Below, piece after piece: positions 24,063-32,332 of a stretch of 64,000 bases of DNA (position 1 is the first letter of the stretch; the number at the start of each line of letters is the position of its first letter). Below the pieces are notes generated by a model that searched no databases, was not told where the DNA came from, and saw only the letters and a list, made by a program, of their open reading frames with translations. The position numbers and the translations under genes are program-made. The stretch is from RGIG8709 sp045575975. GTDB lineage: Bacteria > Bacillota > Clostridia > Monoglobales > Monoglobaceae. Where the stretch lies: assembly GCA_045575975.1 (NCBI GenBank), contig JAZNFO010000067.1, positions 1 to 64,000 of the forward strand, given 5' to 3'.

Positions 24063-25529
24063 TTAAAAGGCGTCAAGAGCGGTTTGAAGCTGGTCATCAA
24101 CTTCCTCTTTCATTTCGGAAAGGGTGTTATAAATCGACATCTGAGTTGTTTTGTCAAGAACACCGTATGGATATAAATCTTCCATAATATCCTGATAGGT
24201 GTAAACCGCAAGCTTCAGGTTTTCGTCAAATATGTCGTTTATTTCTCCAACATAAATTCCCATATACGAAAGAGCCTTTTTGGCAGTTTCAACCTCAGGG
24301 GTTTTGTCCCCAAGTGAGAATTTTTTGTTAAGATTAAATTCACCAAAGCTTTTTGGGTCAACATCAATAAATGAATTTTCAACAACTGCATCTGGCTGAA
24401 TACCAACCTTGTCTATGTTGTTTCCAAGGGGGGTGAGATAATATGCAATAGTGAACTTTGCCACACCGCCGGTTGGAATATCCATAATGGTCTGGACCGT
24501 GCCTTTTCCAAAGGAGTTTTTGCCGATAACCTTCGCTTTTTTGTTTTCTTTAAGTGCGGCAGTTAAAACCTCGGAAGCGGAGGCGCTCATTTCGTTTATA
24601 AGAACAACAATTTCATAATCGGTGTCTTTTCCCTGAGCCTTGTAAGCTGTGTTAAATGTGGGAATTTTGTGGTCTTCAAAAAGGATAACAGCATCTTCTC
24701 CCAGAAATCTGTCAGCAATCTGAATGGCAGCTTCAAGGTAGCCTCCGCCGTTTCCGCGAAGATCAAGTATAATATTTTTAATTCCCAGCTTGTCAATTTC
24801 GGTCATTGCCTCTTCAAAATAGGTGTGAGCATTTTCTGTAAAGGAATAAAGGGCAATTTTTGCAATTTTATTTCCATCGTCCTCGATAATCTCATAGCTG
24901 ACGGGGTTCTGGGTGATTTTCTCCCTCACAATATCAAAGGTGTGATATGTGTCTGTTGAGGGACGCCAGATTTTAACGGTGACGCTTGTCCCCACAGGAC
25001 CTCTTATATAGTCAACTGCAAGGTCCATATCCATTCCTATAAGACTTGTGCCGTTTGCCTCAATAATAATATCTCCCTCTTTTATGCCTGCTTTTTCAGC
25101 GGGCGAGCCGGGAATGGGCTGAGAAACTATCAAAGATGTATCTCTTGTGAGAACAGTAACCCCTATTCCGTATATTTCGTCGGTCAGGTTGTCAAAAAGC
25201 TTGCTTTTTTCTTCCTTTGTGTAGTAAACCGAGTTTTCGTCAATGGATGAAAGCATTCCCGAAAGAGCTGTGTCAAGAAGCTCGGGATGTTCTTTCAAAA
25301 CAGCATCAAGTGCCCCCTCATATAATGAGCCCTTGTCTGTTTTTTCATATCTTGCATAAATTTCAAGATTCTGGGCAACTCCCACTGCAATCTGTGCTTC
25401 ATAGTTTTTCTTAAGAGCCTCTTTTGCTGCTTTTTCAAGCATTTCTGCCCCTGTTTCCCCGTGTGCGGGAACCATAATAAAGGAAAGGGACAGAATAAGA
25501 GGAAGAAAAATCCTTATAATTTTTTTCAT
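24063..25529 (-). CDS. S41-family C-terminal processing peptidase (CtpA/CtpB type)
   Basis: This is an exported serine protease of the tail-specific family. Relatives cleave regulators such as SpoIVFA during sporulation or trim envelope proteins. The 488-residue protein has a signal peptide (cleavage after about residue 24, near PAHG-ET), a PDZ domain with GSPAEKAGIKEGDIIIEANG (near 140), the S41 core with catalytic Ser in MSASASEVL and Lys in GKNSFGKGT (about 25 residues apart), and a C-terminal peptidoglycan-binding-like domain (TPEVETAKKALSYMGIYVG). It follows the small exported protein by 10 bases in the argS unit. Confidence 0.94.
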   Translation of the reverse strand: MKKIIRIFLPLILSLSFIMVPAHGETGAEMLEKAAKEALKKNYEAQIAVGVAQNLEIYARYEKTDKGSLYEGALDAVLKEHPELLDTALSGMLSSIDENSVYYTKEEKSKLFDNLTDEIYGIGVTVLTRDTSLIVSQPIPGSPAEKAGIKEGDIIIEANGTSLIGMDMDLAVDYIRGPVGTSVTVKIWRPSTDTYHTFDIVREKITQNPVSYEIIEDDGNKIAKIALYSFTENAHTYFEEAMTEIDKLGIKNIILDLRGNGGGYLEAAIQIADRFLGEDAVILFEDHKIPTFNTAYKAQGKDTDYEIVVLINEMSASASEVLTAALKENKKAKVIGKNSFGKGTVQTIMDIPTGGVAKFTIAYYLTPLGNNIDKVGIQPDAVVENSFIDVDPKSFGEFNLNKKFSLGDKTPEVETAKKALSYMGIYVGEINDIFDENLKLAVYTYQDIMEDLYPYGVLDKTTQMSIYNTLSEMKEEVDDQLQTALDAF

Positions 25530-25539
25530 AGTAAGTCTC

Positions 25540-25896
25540 CTAATCGATAAATTCCATATAGAGAATTTTGATTTTTTCCGAATTTCCTGCGGCGATAAAA
25601 GTTATTCTCTGGTCAAGAAAGTATGTGTTCACGGTTTCAAAGCTAAGCCTTTCTCCGCTTTTTGAGAATATATTCTCAGCTATTATGGGCAGGTCTGTGT
25701 ATTCAAGGCTGAACGCAATTTCCTCTGCCGTAAAGCTGTTTTGTTTTCTCACATTCTTGATAATAACAGAGCTTGTCTCCTCATTTGCAAGATAAATATT
25801 TCCTGTATAAAAATCTATATTGTGAAATGGCTCTGCAAATGCCGATACTTGCAGGGTTAAAAGAATAAGGGTTAAAATAAAACATAATTTTTTCAT
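25540..25896 (-). CDS. Small exported protein of unknown function
   Basis: This 118-residue protein has a clear signal peptide (MKKLCFILTLILLTLQVSAFA, cleavage near AFA-EP). The mature part is about 97 residues and predicted mostly beta, with no cysteines and no family I recognise. Its ATG shares one base with the argS stop (TAATG) and it precedes the processing protease by 10 bases. It could be a partner or substrate of that protease, an inference from position only. Confidence 0.75.
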   Translation of the reverse strand: MKKLCFILTLILLTLQVSAFAEPFHNIDFYTGNIYLANEETSSVIIKNVRKQNSFTAEEIAFSLEYTDLPIIAENIFSKSGERLSFETVNTYFLDQRITFIAAGNSEKIKILYMEFID

Positions 25897-27593
25897 TACA
25901 TTTTCTCCGGTGCATCAATTTTAAGCATTGAAAGAACGCCCTCAATAACAATCTTAACGCTTTCAATAAGCTTAAGTCTTGCTGCCATAAGATTTTCATC
26001 CGAGTCTTTAACTCTGCAGGAGTTATAGAATGAATGGAATTCGGTTGCAAGGTCGATAACATATCTTGTGATTCTTGCAGGCTCTCTTGAAATGGCAGAA
26101 AGTCTAATTTCTTCAGGAAGCTCTGAAAGTTTTTTAAGAAGATTAAGTTCTTCTTCCTTATTTAGAAGTTCAGGATTTATTTGGTCATATTTTTTAACGG
26201 TTATGCCTTCGCTTTCAAGAACCTTTAAGATACTGCAAATTCTTGCGTGAGCATACTGAACATAGTAAACGGGGTTGTCGTTTGATTCGGATGCGGCAAG
26301 CTCAAGGTCAAAGTCAAGGTGGCTTCCAGCCATTCTCATATTGAAGAAAAATCTTGCAACATCAATGCTGCAGTCTTCAAGCAAATCGGAAAGTGTGATA
26401 GCCTTTCCTGTGCGCTTTGACATTCTCACGGTTTCCCCGCCTCTGACAAGGCGTACAAGCTGCATAATAACAACCTCAAAACGGTCAGGGTCAATGCCAA
26501 GAGCCGCCATAGCCCCTTTCATTCTTGCAATGTGGCCGTGGTGGTCTGCACCCCACACATCAATTGCAAGGTCAAATTCACGGTCTTTTAGCTTATTCAC
26601 ATGGTATGCAATGTCAGCTGCAAAGTAGGTTGGAATGCCGTTTGCACGAACCAGAACCTCGTCCTTTTCAAGTCCCATTTTAACGCAGTTGAGCCACAGA
26701 GCATCGTCTTTTTCGTAGGTGTAGCCGTTTTCTGTAAGCTTTTCGATGACATCTTTAACTGCACCTGATTGGTGAAGTGTGCTTTCTCTGAACCACACAT
26801 CGTAGAAAATTCTGTATTTTCCCAAATCTTCTTCTAAATATTTGATATTTTTTTCAAGAGCATAAGAGACTAAAGCCTTTTTGCGGTCATCGGAGGATGC
26901 ATCAAGATATTTGTCACCCTCAAGCTCAATAAATGCTTTCATATGCTCACGGATATCCTCTCCGTGGTAGCCGTCTTCGGGAAATTCTATTGCATCTTCA
27001 CCTTTCAAAAGCTGAATATATCTTGCCTCAAGGGATTTTCCAAATTTTTCAATCTGGTTTCCCGCATCGTTTATATAAAATTCTCTTGTAACATCGTATC
27101 CTGCATATTCCATAACACTTGCAAGACAGTCTCCAAGAGCACCGCCACGGGCATTTCCCATATGCATAGGACCTGTGGGGTTTGCACTAACAAATTCAAT
27201 CATAACCTTTTTGCCCTTGCCAAGATCAATTTTGCCGTAGTCCTTGCCCATTTTTTCTATACACTTAAGAACGGAATAAAGATATGCATTGGTAAGGTAA
27301 AAGTTTATAAAGCCTGCCCCTGCAATTTCTGTTTTCTCTATATTCTCATTTGACGAAAGGTTTTCAAGAATTGTTTCGCCGATTTGTCTCGGAGACATAC
27401 GAAATGGTTTTGCAAGAAGCATGGCTAGGTTTGAAGAAAAGTCACCGTGGGTTTTATCCTTTGGAATTTCAAGATTGATAAGAGCCTTTATATCCCCGTC
27501 GTATTCGGGAAGAGCGCCCTTTTCACTTGCCTTTTTGTATGCATCAAGGATTAAGTCCTTAATGCCAATTTTAAGATTTTCTATAATGTTCAT
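25896..27593 (-). CDS. argS: Arginyl-tRNA synthetase
   Basis: This class I synthetase charges tRNA-Arg. The 565-residue protein has the HIGH-type signature GPMHMGNARGG (near residue 125), the KMSKS equivalent VRMSKRTGKAI (near 350), an N-terminal Add-1 tRNA-binding domain (about 1-100) and a C-terminal anticodon-binding (DALR) domain ending APEKM. Its start overlaps the DUF1934 stop by 4 bases. DUF1934-argS adjacency is also seen in Bacillus (ywiB-argS). Confidence 0.97.
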   Translation of the reverse strand: MNIIENLKIGIKDLILDAYKKASEKGALPEYDGDIKALINLEIPKDKTHGDFSSNLAMLLAKPFRMSPRQIGETILENLSSNENIEKTEIAGAGFINFYLTNAYLYSVLKCIEKMGKDYGKIDLGKGKKVMIEFVSANPTGPMHMGNARGGALGDCLASVMEYAGYDVTREFYINDAGNQIEKFGKSLEARYIQLLKGEDAIEFPEDGYHGEDIREHMKAFIELEGDKYLDASSDDRKKALVSYALEKNIKYLEEDLGKYRIFYDVWFRESTLHQSGAVKDVIEKLTENGYTYEKDDALWLNCVKMGLEKDEVLVRANGIPTYFAADIAYHVNKLKDREFDLAIDVWGADHHGHIARMKGAMAALGIDPDRFEVVIMQLVRLVRGGETVRMSKRTGKAITLSDLLEDCSIDVARFFFNMRMAGSHLDFDLELAASESNDNPVYYVQYAHARICSILKVLESEGITVKKYDQINPELLNKEEELNLLKKLSELPEEIRLSAISREPARITRYVIDLATEFHSFYNSCRVKDSDENLMAARLKLIESVKIVIEGVLSMLKIDAPEKM

Positions 27594-28030
27594 TTTGTTT
27601 GTCCTCCGTTTAATTTAACATTCATTTCAAGCTTGTTTTTGGCATAAGCCTTGTTATTAAGGTCAAGAATATATTCAAGAATAACATCTCCGCCCTCATC
27701 CTTATTAAGGGTTGATTCCATAAGAGTGGGACTCACCGCAACAGGCAAAAGTCCGTATGGAGTGGGGTAGGAGCAAAGTCTTTTTTCCCCTTTTATAAAT
27801 TCCATTCTGCTCTGAAACTTACCTTTTCTTGAAAGGGTGATTTTGTTATCTGTAATTTTTATAGTGGTGGTTGTGTCCTCAAAGCCCGTCATTTCGGACT
27901 CTTCGTAAACAACATAAAAGCTTCCCTCATGCTGTGCGAAAGTGCCTTTGGTCACAAGCTCAATTACATCCTCCTGACCATCAAGGGCATATTGCCTGGT
28001 CTTTAGGGAAATGGTTGCATTTTCTTTCAT
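27590..28030 (-). CDS. DUF1934 (YwiB-like) beta-barrel protein
   Basis: This 146-residue protein of the DUF1934 family has a calycin-like beta-barrel fold. Its function is unknown. The family pattern is visible: a polar N-terminus (ATISLKTRQ), the central FYVVYEESEMTGFEDTTTT segment (about 37-55), and RLCSYPTPYGLLPVAVSP near 97. It sits between murI and argS and overlaps argS by 4 bases, so it is co-expressed with argS. An AGAGGACAG region gives the ribosome binding site. Confidence 0.88.
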   Translation of the reverse strand: MKENATISLKTRQYALDGQEDVIELVTKGTFAQHEGSFYVVYEESEMTGFEDTTTTIKITDNKITLSRKGKFQSRMEFIKGEKRLCSYPTPYGLLPVAVSPTLMESTLNKDEGGDVILEYILDLNNKAYAKNKLEMNVKLNGGQTK

Positions 28031-28044
28031 TTTATCTGTCCTCT

Positions 28045-28851
28045 TTAATAGTTTTCTATATTTATTCTCTTAACCTGCTCGGTTATCTCTCTGTTTAAAA
28101 ACATTCCGCCCTGCTTTGAAAAGCTTTCTGTTATATCACTGACGAAAAACTTGCAGGAGCCTTGCTGTCTCTCCGCCTGAAGGGAGCGGTTTTCAATTTT
28201 TTTCTTTGTGAATGCAGCAGCTGCCGCACCTGAATCGATAAGCGTAACCTCATCCCCCAGCACATCCCTTATTATATCAGATAAAAGGGGATAGTGGGTA
28301 CAGCCAAGGATAAGAGTGTCGATTTTTTCATTTTTCATTTCCAGAAGATAATCTTCTGCAATAAGTCTTGTTGCCTCATTTTTTAAATATCCGTTTTCCA
28401 CAAGGGGAACGAAAAGGGGGCAGGCCTTACTGATAATCTCAAAATCAGGATTTATTTTTAAAAGTTCTTCCTTATATTTTCCGCTGCGAATAGAACCCTC
28501 TGTGCCTATAACCCCGATTTTTCCCGATTTTGTGGAAAGGGCTGCATTTTTTGCGGCGGGGTGAACAACACCTGTGATGTCAAGGTCAAACTCATTTTCA
28601 ATCATGGGAAGAGCAGCACTTGATGCTGTTCCGCAGGCAATAATAATTGATTTTATATCAAAGGTTTTCAAAAAATTTATGTCCTGACGAACATATTTCA
28701 CAATTGTATCACGGCTTCTTGTTCCGTAGGGCACTCTTCCCGTGTCGCCGAAATATATTATGTCCTCTTTGGGCATAATTTTCATAATTTCCTTAACGCA
28801 GGTAAGTCCCCCAAGACCAGAATCAAAAATGCCGATTGGGCGCATATCCAT
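28045..28851 (-). CDS. murI: Glutamate racemase
   Basis: MurI makes D-glutamate for peptidoglycan. The 268-residue protein has PIGIFDSGLGGLT at its N-terminus and the two catalytic cysteines in IIACGTASSAA (near residue 75) and LGCTHYPLL (near 185). The start is ATG 28851 (MDMRPIG) after an AGAGG site; a longer frame from a TTG ten codons upstream would overlap ddl. It is 7 bases downstream of ddl, making a D-amino-acid precursor pair. Confidence 0.95.
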   Translation of the reverse strand: MDMRPIGIFDSGLGGLTCVKEIMKIMPKEDIIYFGDTGRVPYGTRSRDTIVKYVRQDINFLKTFDIKSIIIACGTASSAALPMIENEFDLDITGVVHPAAKNAALSTKSGKIGVIGTEGSIRSGKYKEELLKINPDFEIISKACPLFVPLVENGYLKNEATRLIAEDYLLEMKNEKIDTLILGCTHYPLLSDIIRDVLGDEVTLIDSGAAAAAFTKKKIENRSLQAERQQGSCKFFVSDITESFSKQGGMFLNREITEQVKRINIENY

Positions 28852-28858
28852 TTTTGTA

Positions 28859-29917
28859 TCAATCCTCTCTTGAAAGGGCAAGTTCTATGTGCTTTGAAAT
28901 AAGCTCCTTGCAATTAACACCGGAAAGCTCCCAGAGCTTTGGATACATACTGATAGGAGTAAATCCGGGGATAGTGTTTATTTCATTTATATAAAGCTTT
29001 CCTGTTTCTCTTTCAAGGAAGAAGTCAACTCTTGAATGACCTCTGCACTCGCAGATTTTGTAAGCTTTTTTTGCCCAGTCCTTTATAGTTTCAAGGGTTT
29101 CTTTATCAATTGGAGCGGGAAGATAAAGCTTTGATGTTTCGTCTTCGTATTTTGCCTCAAAGTCATAAAATTCTTTTGCCGGTTTTATTTCGCCGGCAAA
29201 GTCGGCACATATGGGGGAAAGATTTCCCATAACAGCCATTTCAATTTCTCTTCCGTTTATATTTTCTTCAATCAGAACCTTGTAGTCGTGGCAGAATGCA
29301 AGATTAACCGCTTTTTCAAGGTCTTCTTTTTTGCTGGCCTTGGTAACACCGATAGATGAGCCTGCAGATGAGGGTTTAACAAAAACAGGGAAGCCAAGCT
29401 TTTTTTCAACTAAGTCCGCATCAATTTTGTCTCCCTTTTTAAATTCAACCCAGTTTGCCTGATTAAGGCCTGCTTTTTCAAAAAGGATTTTTGCAACGCA
29501 TTTGTCCATACAAACGGCATTTCCGAGAACTCCGCAGGAGGCATAAGGGATGCCTGCCATTTCAAAAATTCCCTGAATTGTTCCGTCTTCGCCATATTTT
29601 CCGTGAAGAACAGGATAGCAAACATCGATTTTGATTTTTTCATATGTTCCGTCGGGCAAAAGCTTTAAGAGTGCTTTGTCGTGACTGCTTGGAGAAATTA
29701 TGGCAGGGCATTTTGCAAAGTCCAGCCAGTTTTCTTTTGTTATGTCCTCTGTTTCTCCTTCATAAAGGAGCCAGGTGCCCTCTTTGGTAATGGCGATTTT
29801 ATAAACATTGTATTTTTCTGTATCAATATTTGAAAGCACAGTTTTAACGGACATTCTGGAAACATCATGCTCGCTTGATGCTCCGCCGAAAATAACACAA
29901 ACATTAAGTTTTGACAT
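28859..29917 (-). CDS. ddl: D-alanine--D-alanine ligase
   Basis: This ATP-grasp enzyme forms the D-Ala-D-Ala dipeptide of peptidoglycan. The 352-residue protein has VIFGGASSEHDVS (residues 8-20), VLHGKYGEDGTIQG (near 95), VKPSSAGSSIGVTKA (near 180), the metal-binding YINEINTIPGFTPISMYP near 307, and a terminal LALSRED. The Y residue that favours D-Ala over D-lactate lies in the omega-loop region YDFEAKYED (near 237), arguing for a D-Ala ligase rather than a vancomycin-resistance D-Lac ligase. It is first in the ddl-murI-DUF1934-argS run and divergent from spoIIR. Confidence 0.95.
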   Translation of the reverse strand: MSKLNVCVIFGGASSEHDVSRMSVKTVLSNIDTEKYNVYKIAITKEGTWLLYEGETEDITKENWLDFAKCPAIISPSSHDKALLKLLPDGTYEKIKIDVCYPVLHGKYGEDGTIQGIFEMAGIPYASCGVLGNAVCMDKCVAKILFEKAGLNQANWVEFKKGDKIDADLVEKKLGFPVFVKPSSAGSSIGVTKASKKEDLEKAVNLAFCHDYKVLIEENINGREIEMAVMGNLSPICADFAGEIKPAKEFYDFEAKYEDETSKLYLPAPIDKETLETIKDWAKKAYKICECRGHSRVDFFLERETGKLYINEINTIPGFTPISMYPKLWELSGVNCKELISKHIELALSRED

Positions 29918-30007
29918 TTAAAAATCAATTCCTTTCAAATTTTATGTATAACTTCTGCATCCTTTGTCAACAATTTAGCTAAATCAAGTTGAAAGGATAC
30001 ATAGAAT

Positions 30008-30631
30008 ATGAAATTTATAAATAAAACCCGTCTTTTTTGTTTTGTCCTTTTCTGGACACTTGCCCTAAGTTTCACGGTAAGCTATCTTAATTCCGCAAAG
30101 GATGAGATTAAGGAAAGTGTTGTCAGGCTTCATATAATTGCAAACAGCAATTCTGAGTTGGACCAAAGCATAAAGCTTAAGGTGAGAGACCGCATTTTAA
30201 AAGAAGGAAAAAATATTTTTTCTTCTTCAAAAACCCCTGCCGATGCGCTGTGTCTTGCAAATGAAAACAAGGCATATATTAAGAAAATCGCAGAGGATGA
30301 GCTTTTAAAAAACGGCTTTCCCCAAAAGGTTTCCGTTAAGGTGGGAGAATTTTCATTCCCTCAAAAAACCTATTCAAAGTTTTCGTTTCCGCAAGGCACC
30401 TATAATGCGGTGCGGGTAGAAATCGGTGATGCAAAGGGCAAAAACTGGTGGTGCGTTATGTACCCGCCTTTATGCTTTGTTCAGGGAGTTGCAAAAATTC
30501 CCTCGGAAACAGATGCTAAAATACGCGAAAACCTTTCCAAAGGTGAATATGCCCTTTTAACAGATAGTGAAAGCGGGGTTGAAATCCGCTTTAAGCTCCT
30601 TGAAATTTTGGAGTCATTAAAAAACCGATAA
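30008..30631 (+). CDS. spoIIR: Stage II sporulation protein R
   Basis: SpoIIR is made in the forespore and secreted into the intermembrane space, where it triggers SpoIIGA to process pro-sigma-E in the mother cell. The 207-residue protein has an N-terminal membrane/signal segment (about 8-28), the conserved VRLHIIANSNSELDQSIKLK (near 39-58) and GDAKGKNWWCVMYPPLCF (near 142). An AAGGATACATAGAAT leader precedes the ATG. It is transcribed divergently from ddl and followed by a REP cluster. Confidence 0.96.
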   Translation: MKFINKTRLFCFVLFWTLALSFTVSYLNSAKDEIKESVVRLHIIANSNSELDQSIKLKVRDRILKEGKNIFSSSKTPADALCLANENKAYIKKIAEDELLKNGFPQKVSVKVGEFSFPQKTYSKFSFPQGTYNAVRVEIGDAKGKNWWCVMYPPLCFVQGVAKIPSETDAKIRENLSKGEYALLTDSESGVEIRFKLLEILESLKNR

Positions 30632-30638
30632 TTTGTAT

Positions 30639-30871
30639 CGGAATGCATAAATGCATTCCCTACGGTGTATCAGAAATTTATCGTAGGGAACGGATTTATC
30701 CGTTCCGCAACGGGATGGCACAGAGACCGTCTCCCGCAAAGCATCACACTATGTTAAATCTATTGTAGGGAACGGATTTATCCGTTCCGCACCGGGACGG
30801 CACAGAGACCGTCTCCCGCAAAGCATCACACTATGTTAAATCTATTGTAGGGAACGGATTTATCCGTTCCG
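30639..30871. repeat. REP cluster with 82-bp tandem repeat
   Basis: The cluster holds four REP palindromes: forward at 30639-30663, then reversed at 30683-30707, 30765-30789 and 30847-30871. The three reversed copies are the start of an 82-bp unit (30683-30764 and 30765-30846, nearly identical, plus a partial third). Each unit also holds a GGGACGG...CCGTCTCCC palindrome. This fills the gap between spoIIR and tsaD, which are convergent. Confidence 0.92.
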
Positions 30872-30888
30872 CACCAAGCCTTTGTTTT

Positions 30889-31890
30889 CTACAAACCAAG
30901 GCTTGGCACAGCGTTAAGAGTCATATCTGCAAAATTTCCGGCTTTAGCTTCAAAGTATGCGGCGCATCCAATCATTGCTGCATTGTCGGTGCAAAGGGAA
31001 AGGGAGGGGCAATAAAACTTGAAACCCTCTTTTTCTGCTTTTTCCATAACCCTGTTCCGAAGAGGCTCGTTTGCTGCAACGCCGCCAGCAAGAGCAATTG
31101 TTTTAACTTTTGTTTTTTTTGCACAGGATAAAAGGTGGTCTGACAAAACATCAATAACCGCTTCCTGAAAGGATGCGGCAACATCGGCTTTATTTATCTC
31201 TTCGCCCTTTTGTTCTTTTGTGTGAACATAATTTATAACCGCAGTTTTAACACCGCTGAAGCTGAAATCAAAGCCCTCGTCCCCCATATTAACTCTTGGG
31301 AAATGAATGGCTTCGGGATTTCCTTCCTTTGCAAGAGCCTGAATTTTCGGGCCACCGGGATAGCCAAGGCCTAAAACCCTTGCAACCTTGTCAAAGGCTT
31401 CTCCTGCCGCATCGTCCATAGTGCGGGCTAAAACCTCGTATTTAAGGTGACTTTTAACATAAACAATATGGCTGTGTCCTCCTGATGCCACAAGGCACAC
31501 AAAGGGAGGCTCAAGGTCTTTGTGTTCAATATAATTTGCACAGATATGTCCCTTTATGTGGTGAACTGCCACAAGGGGTTTTTTTGCTGCAAAGCTTATT
31601 GCCTTTGCGGTGGAAACTCCAACAAGAAGTGCTCCCACAAGTCCGGGACCGTAGGTAGTGGCAACTGCATCAATATCATCTAAAGTAACATTTGCAGAAG
31701 AAAGCGCCTCTTCCACAACGGAAGAGATATTTTCAATATGCTTTCTTGATGCAATTTCGGGAACAACTCCCCCGTAAATTTTATGAAGCTCTATCTGGGT
31801 GTTTATAATGTTTGAAAGCACTGTCGTTCCGTTTTCAACAACTGCAGCTGCAGTTTCGTCACAGGAGCTTTCGATTGCAAGAATACGCAT
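30889..31890 (-). CDS. tsaD: tRNA N6-threonylcarbamoyladenosine transferase TsaD
   Basis: TsaD (Gcp) transfers the threonylcarbamoyl group from TC-AMP to A37 of ANN-decoding tRNAs, working with TsaB and TsaE. The 333-residue ASKHA-fold protein has ILAIESSCDETAAAV at its start, the metal-binding HHIKGH (near residue 111) and GGVAANEPLR (near 270). The start is ATG 31890 with GAGG in front; an upstream TTG overlaps rimI's end. It follows rimI and the TsaC fusion. TsaB and TsaE are not in the window. Confidence 0.96.
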   Translation of the reverse strand: MRILAIESSCDETAAAVVENGTTVLSNIINTQIELHKIYGGVVPEIASRKHIENISSVVEEALSSANVTLDDIDAVATTYGPGLVGALLVGVSTAKAISFAAKKPLVAVHHIKGHICANYIEHKDLEPPFVCLVASGGHSHIVYVKSHLKYEVLARTMDDAAGEAFDKVARVLGLGYPGGPKIQALAKEGNPEAIHFPRVNMGDEGFDFSFSGVKTAVINYVHTKEQKGEEINKADVAASFQEAVIDVLSDHLLSCAKKTKVKTIALAGGVAANEPLRNRVMEKAEKEGFKFYCPSLSLCTDNAAMIGCAAYFEAKAGNFADMTLNAVPSLGL

Positions 31891-31894
31891 TTTT

Positions 31895-32332
31895 CTAGTC
31901 CTCAAAAATTCTGCTCATTAAAATGGCAGTTTCTTTTCCATTGTAATAATTTTTTCTCTCTCCGTCCTTTATAAAGCCAAGCTTTTCATAAAGAGAGATT
32001 GCGGGTGTGTTTTTTTCTCTCACCTCAAGGTGGAGAGTTTTTATATTGTTTTCTCTGCAAAAGGAAAATGCCTCATCTAAAAGCCGGGTTGCAATCCCTG
32101 TTCGTCTTTTGTTTTTTCTGACGGCGGTGTTTATAACCTCACCCTCTCCGCAGATGTTCCAGATTCCTATATAGCCGAGAACTTCGTTCTCTTCTGTCGC
32201 CACAAAGTAGGCGGCAATTTTATTTTCAAGCTCTTTTAAAAGAGTTTTTTCAGCTTCCATAAGACCAAATTCGCATTTTTCAATTTCTGCGATTGCCCCT
32301 ATGTGCTCTTTTTTCATTTTTTCTATAATCAT
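31895..32332 (-). CDS. rimI: [Ribosomal protein bS18]-alanine N-acetyltransferase
   Basis: This GNAT-fold enzyme acetylates the N-terminal alanine of S18. The 145-residue protein has the acetyl-CoA-binding motif RRTGIATRLL (near residue 77) and the C-terminal LHLEVREKNTPAISLYEKLGF block (about 98-118). It overlaps the upstream fusion gene by 4 bases and lies 4 bases before tsaD. The rimI-tsaD pairing is conserved in Firmicutes. General GNAT assignments from sequence cannot fix the substrate, so context carries weight here. Confidence 0.9.
   Translation of the reverse strand: MIIEKMKKEHIGAIAEIEKCEFGLMEAEKTLLKELENKIAAYFVATEENEVLGYIGIWNICGEGEVINTAVRKNKRRTGIATRLLDEAFSFCRENNIKTLHLEVREKNTPAISLYEKLGFIKDGERKNYYNGKETAILMSRIFED

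Noticed and set aside
30639..30871. Possible CRISPR array
   Set aside because: Units are 82 bp, nearly identical along their whole length with no unique spacers, and each contains a REP palindrome.
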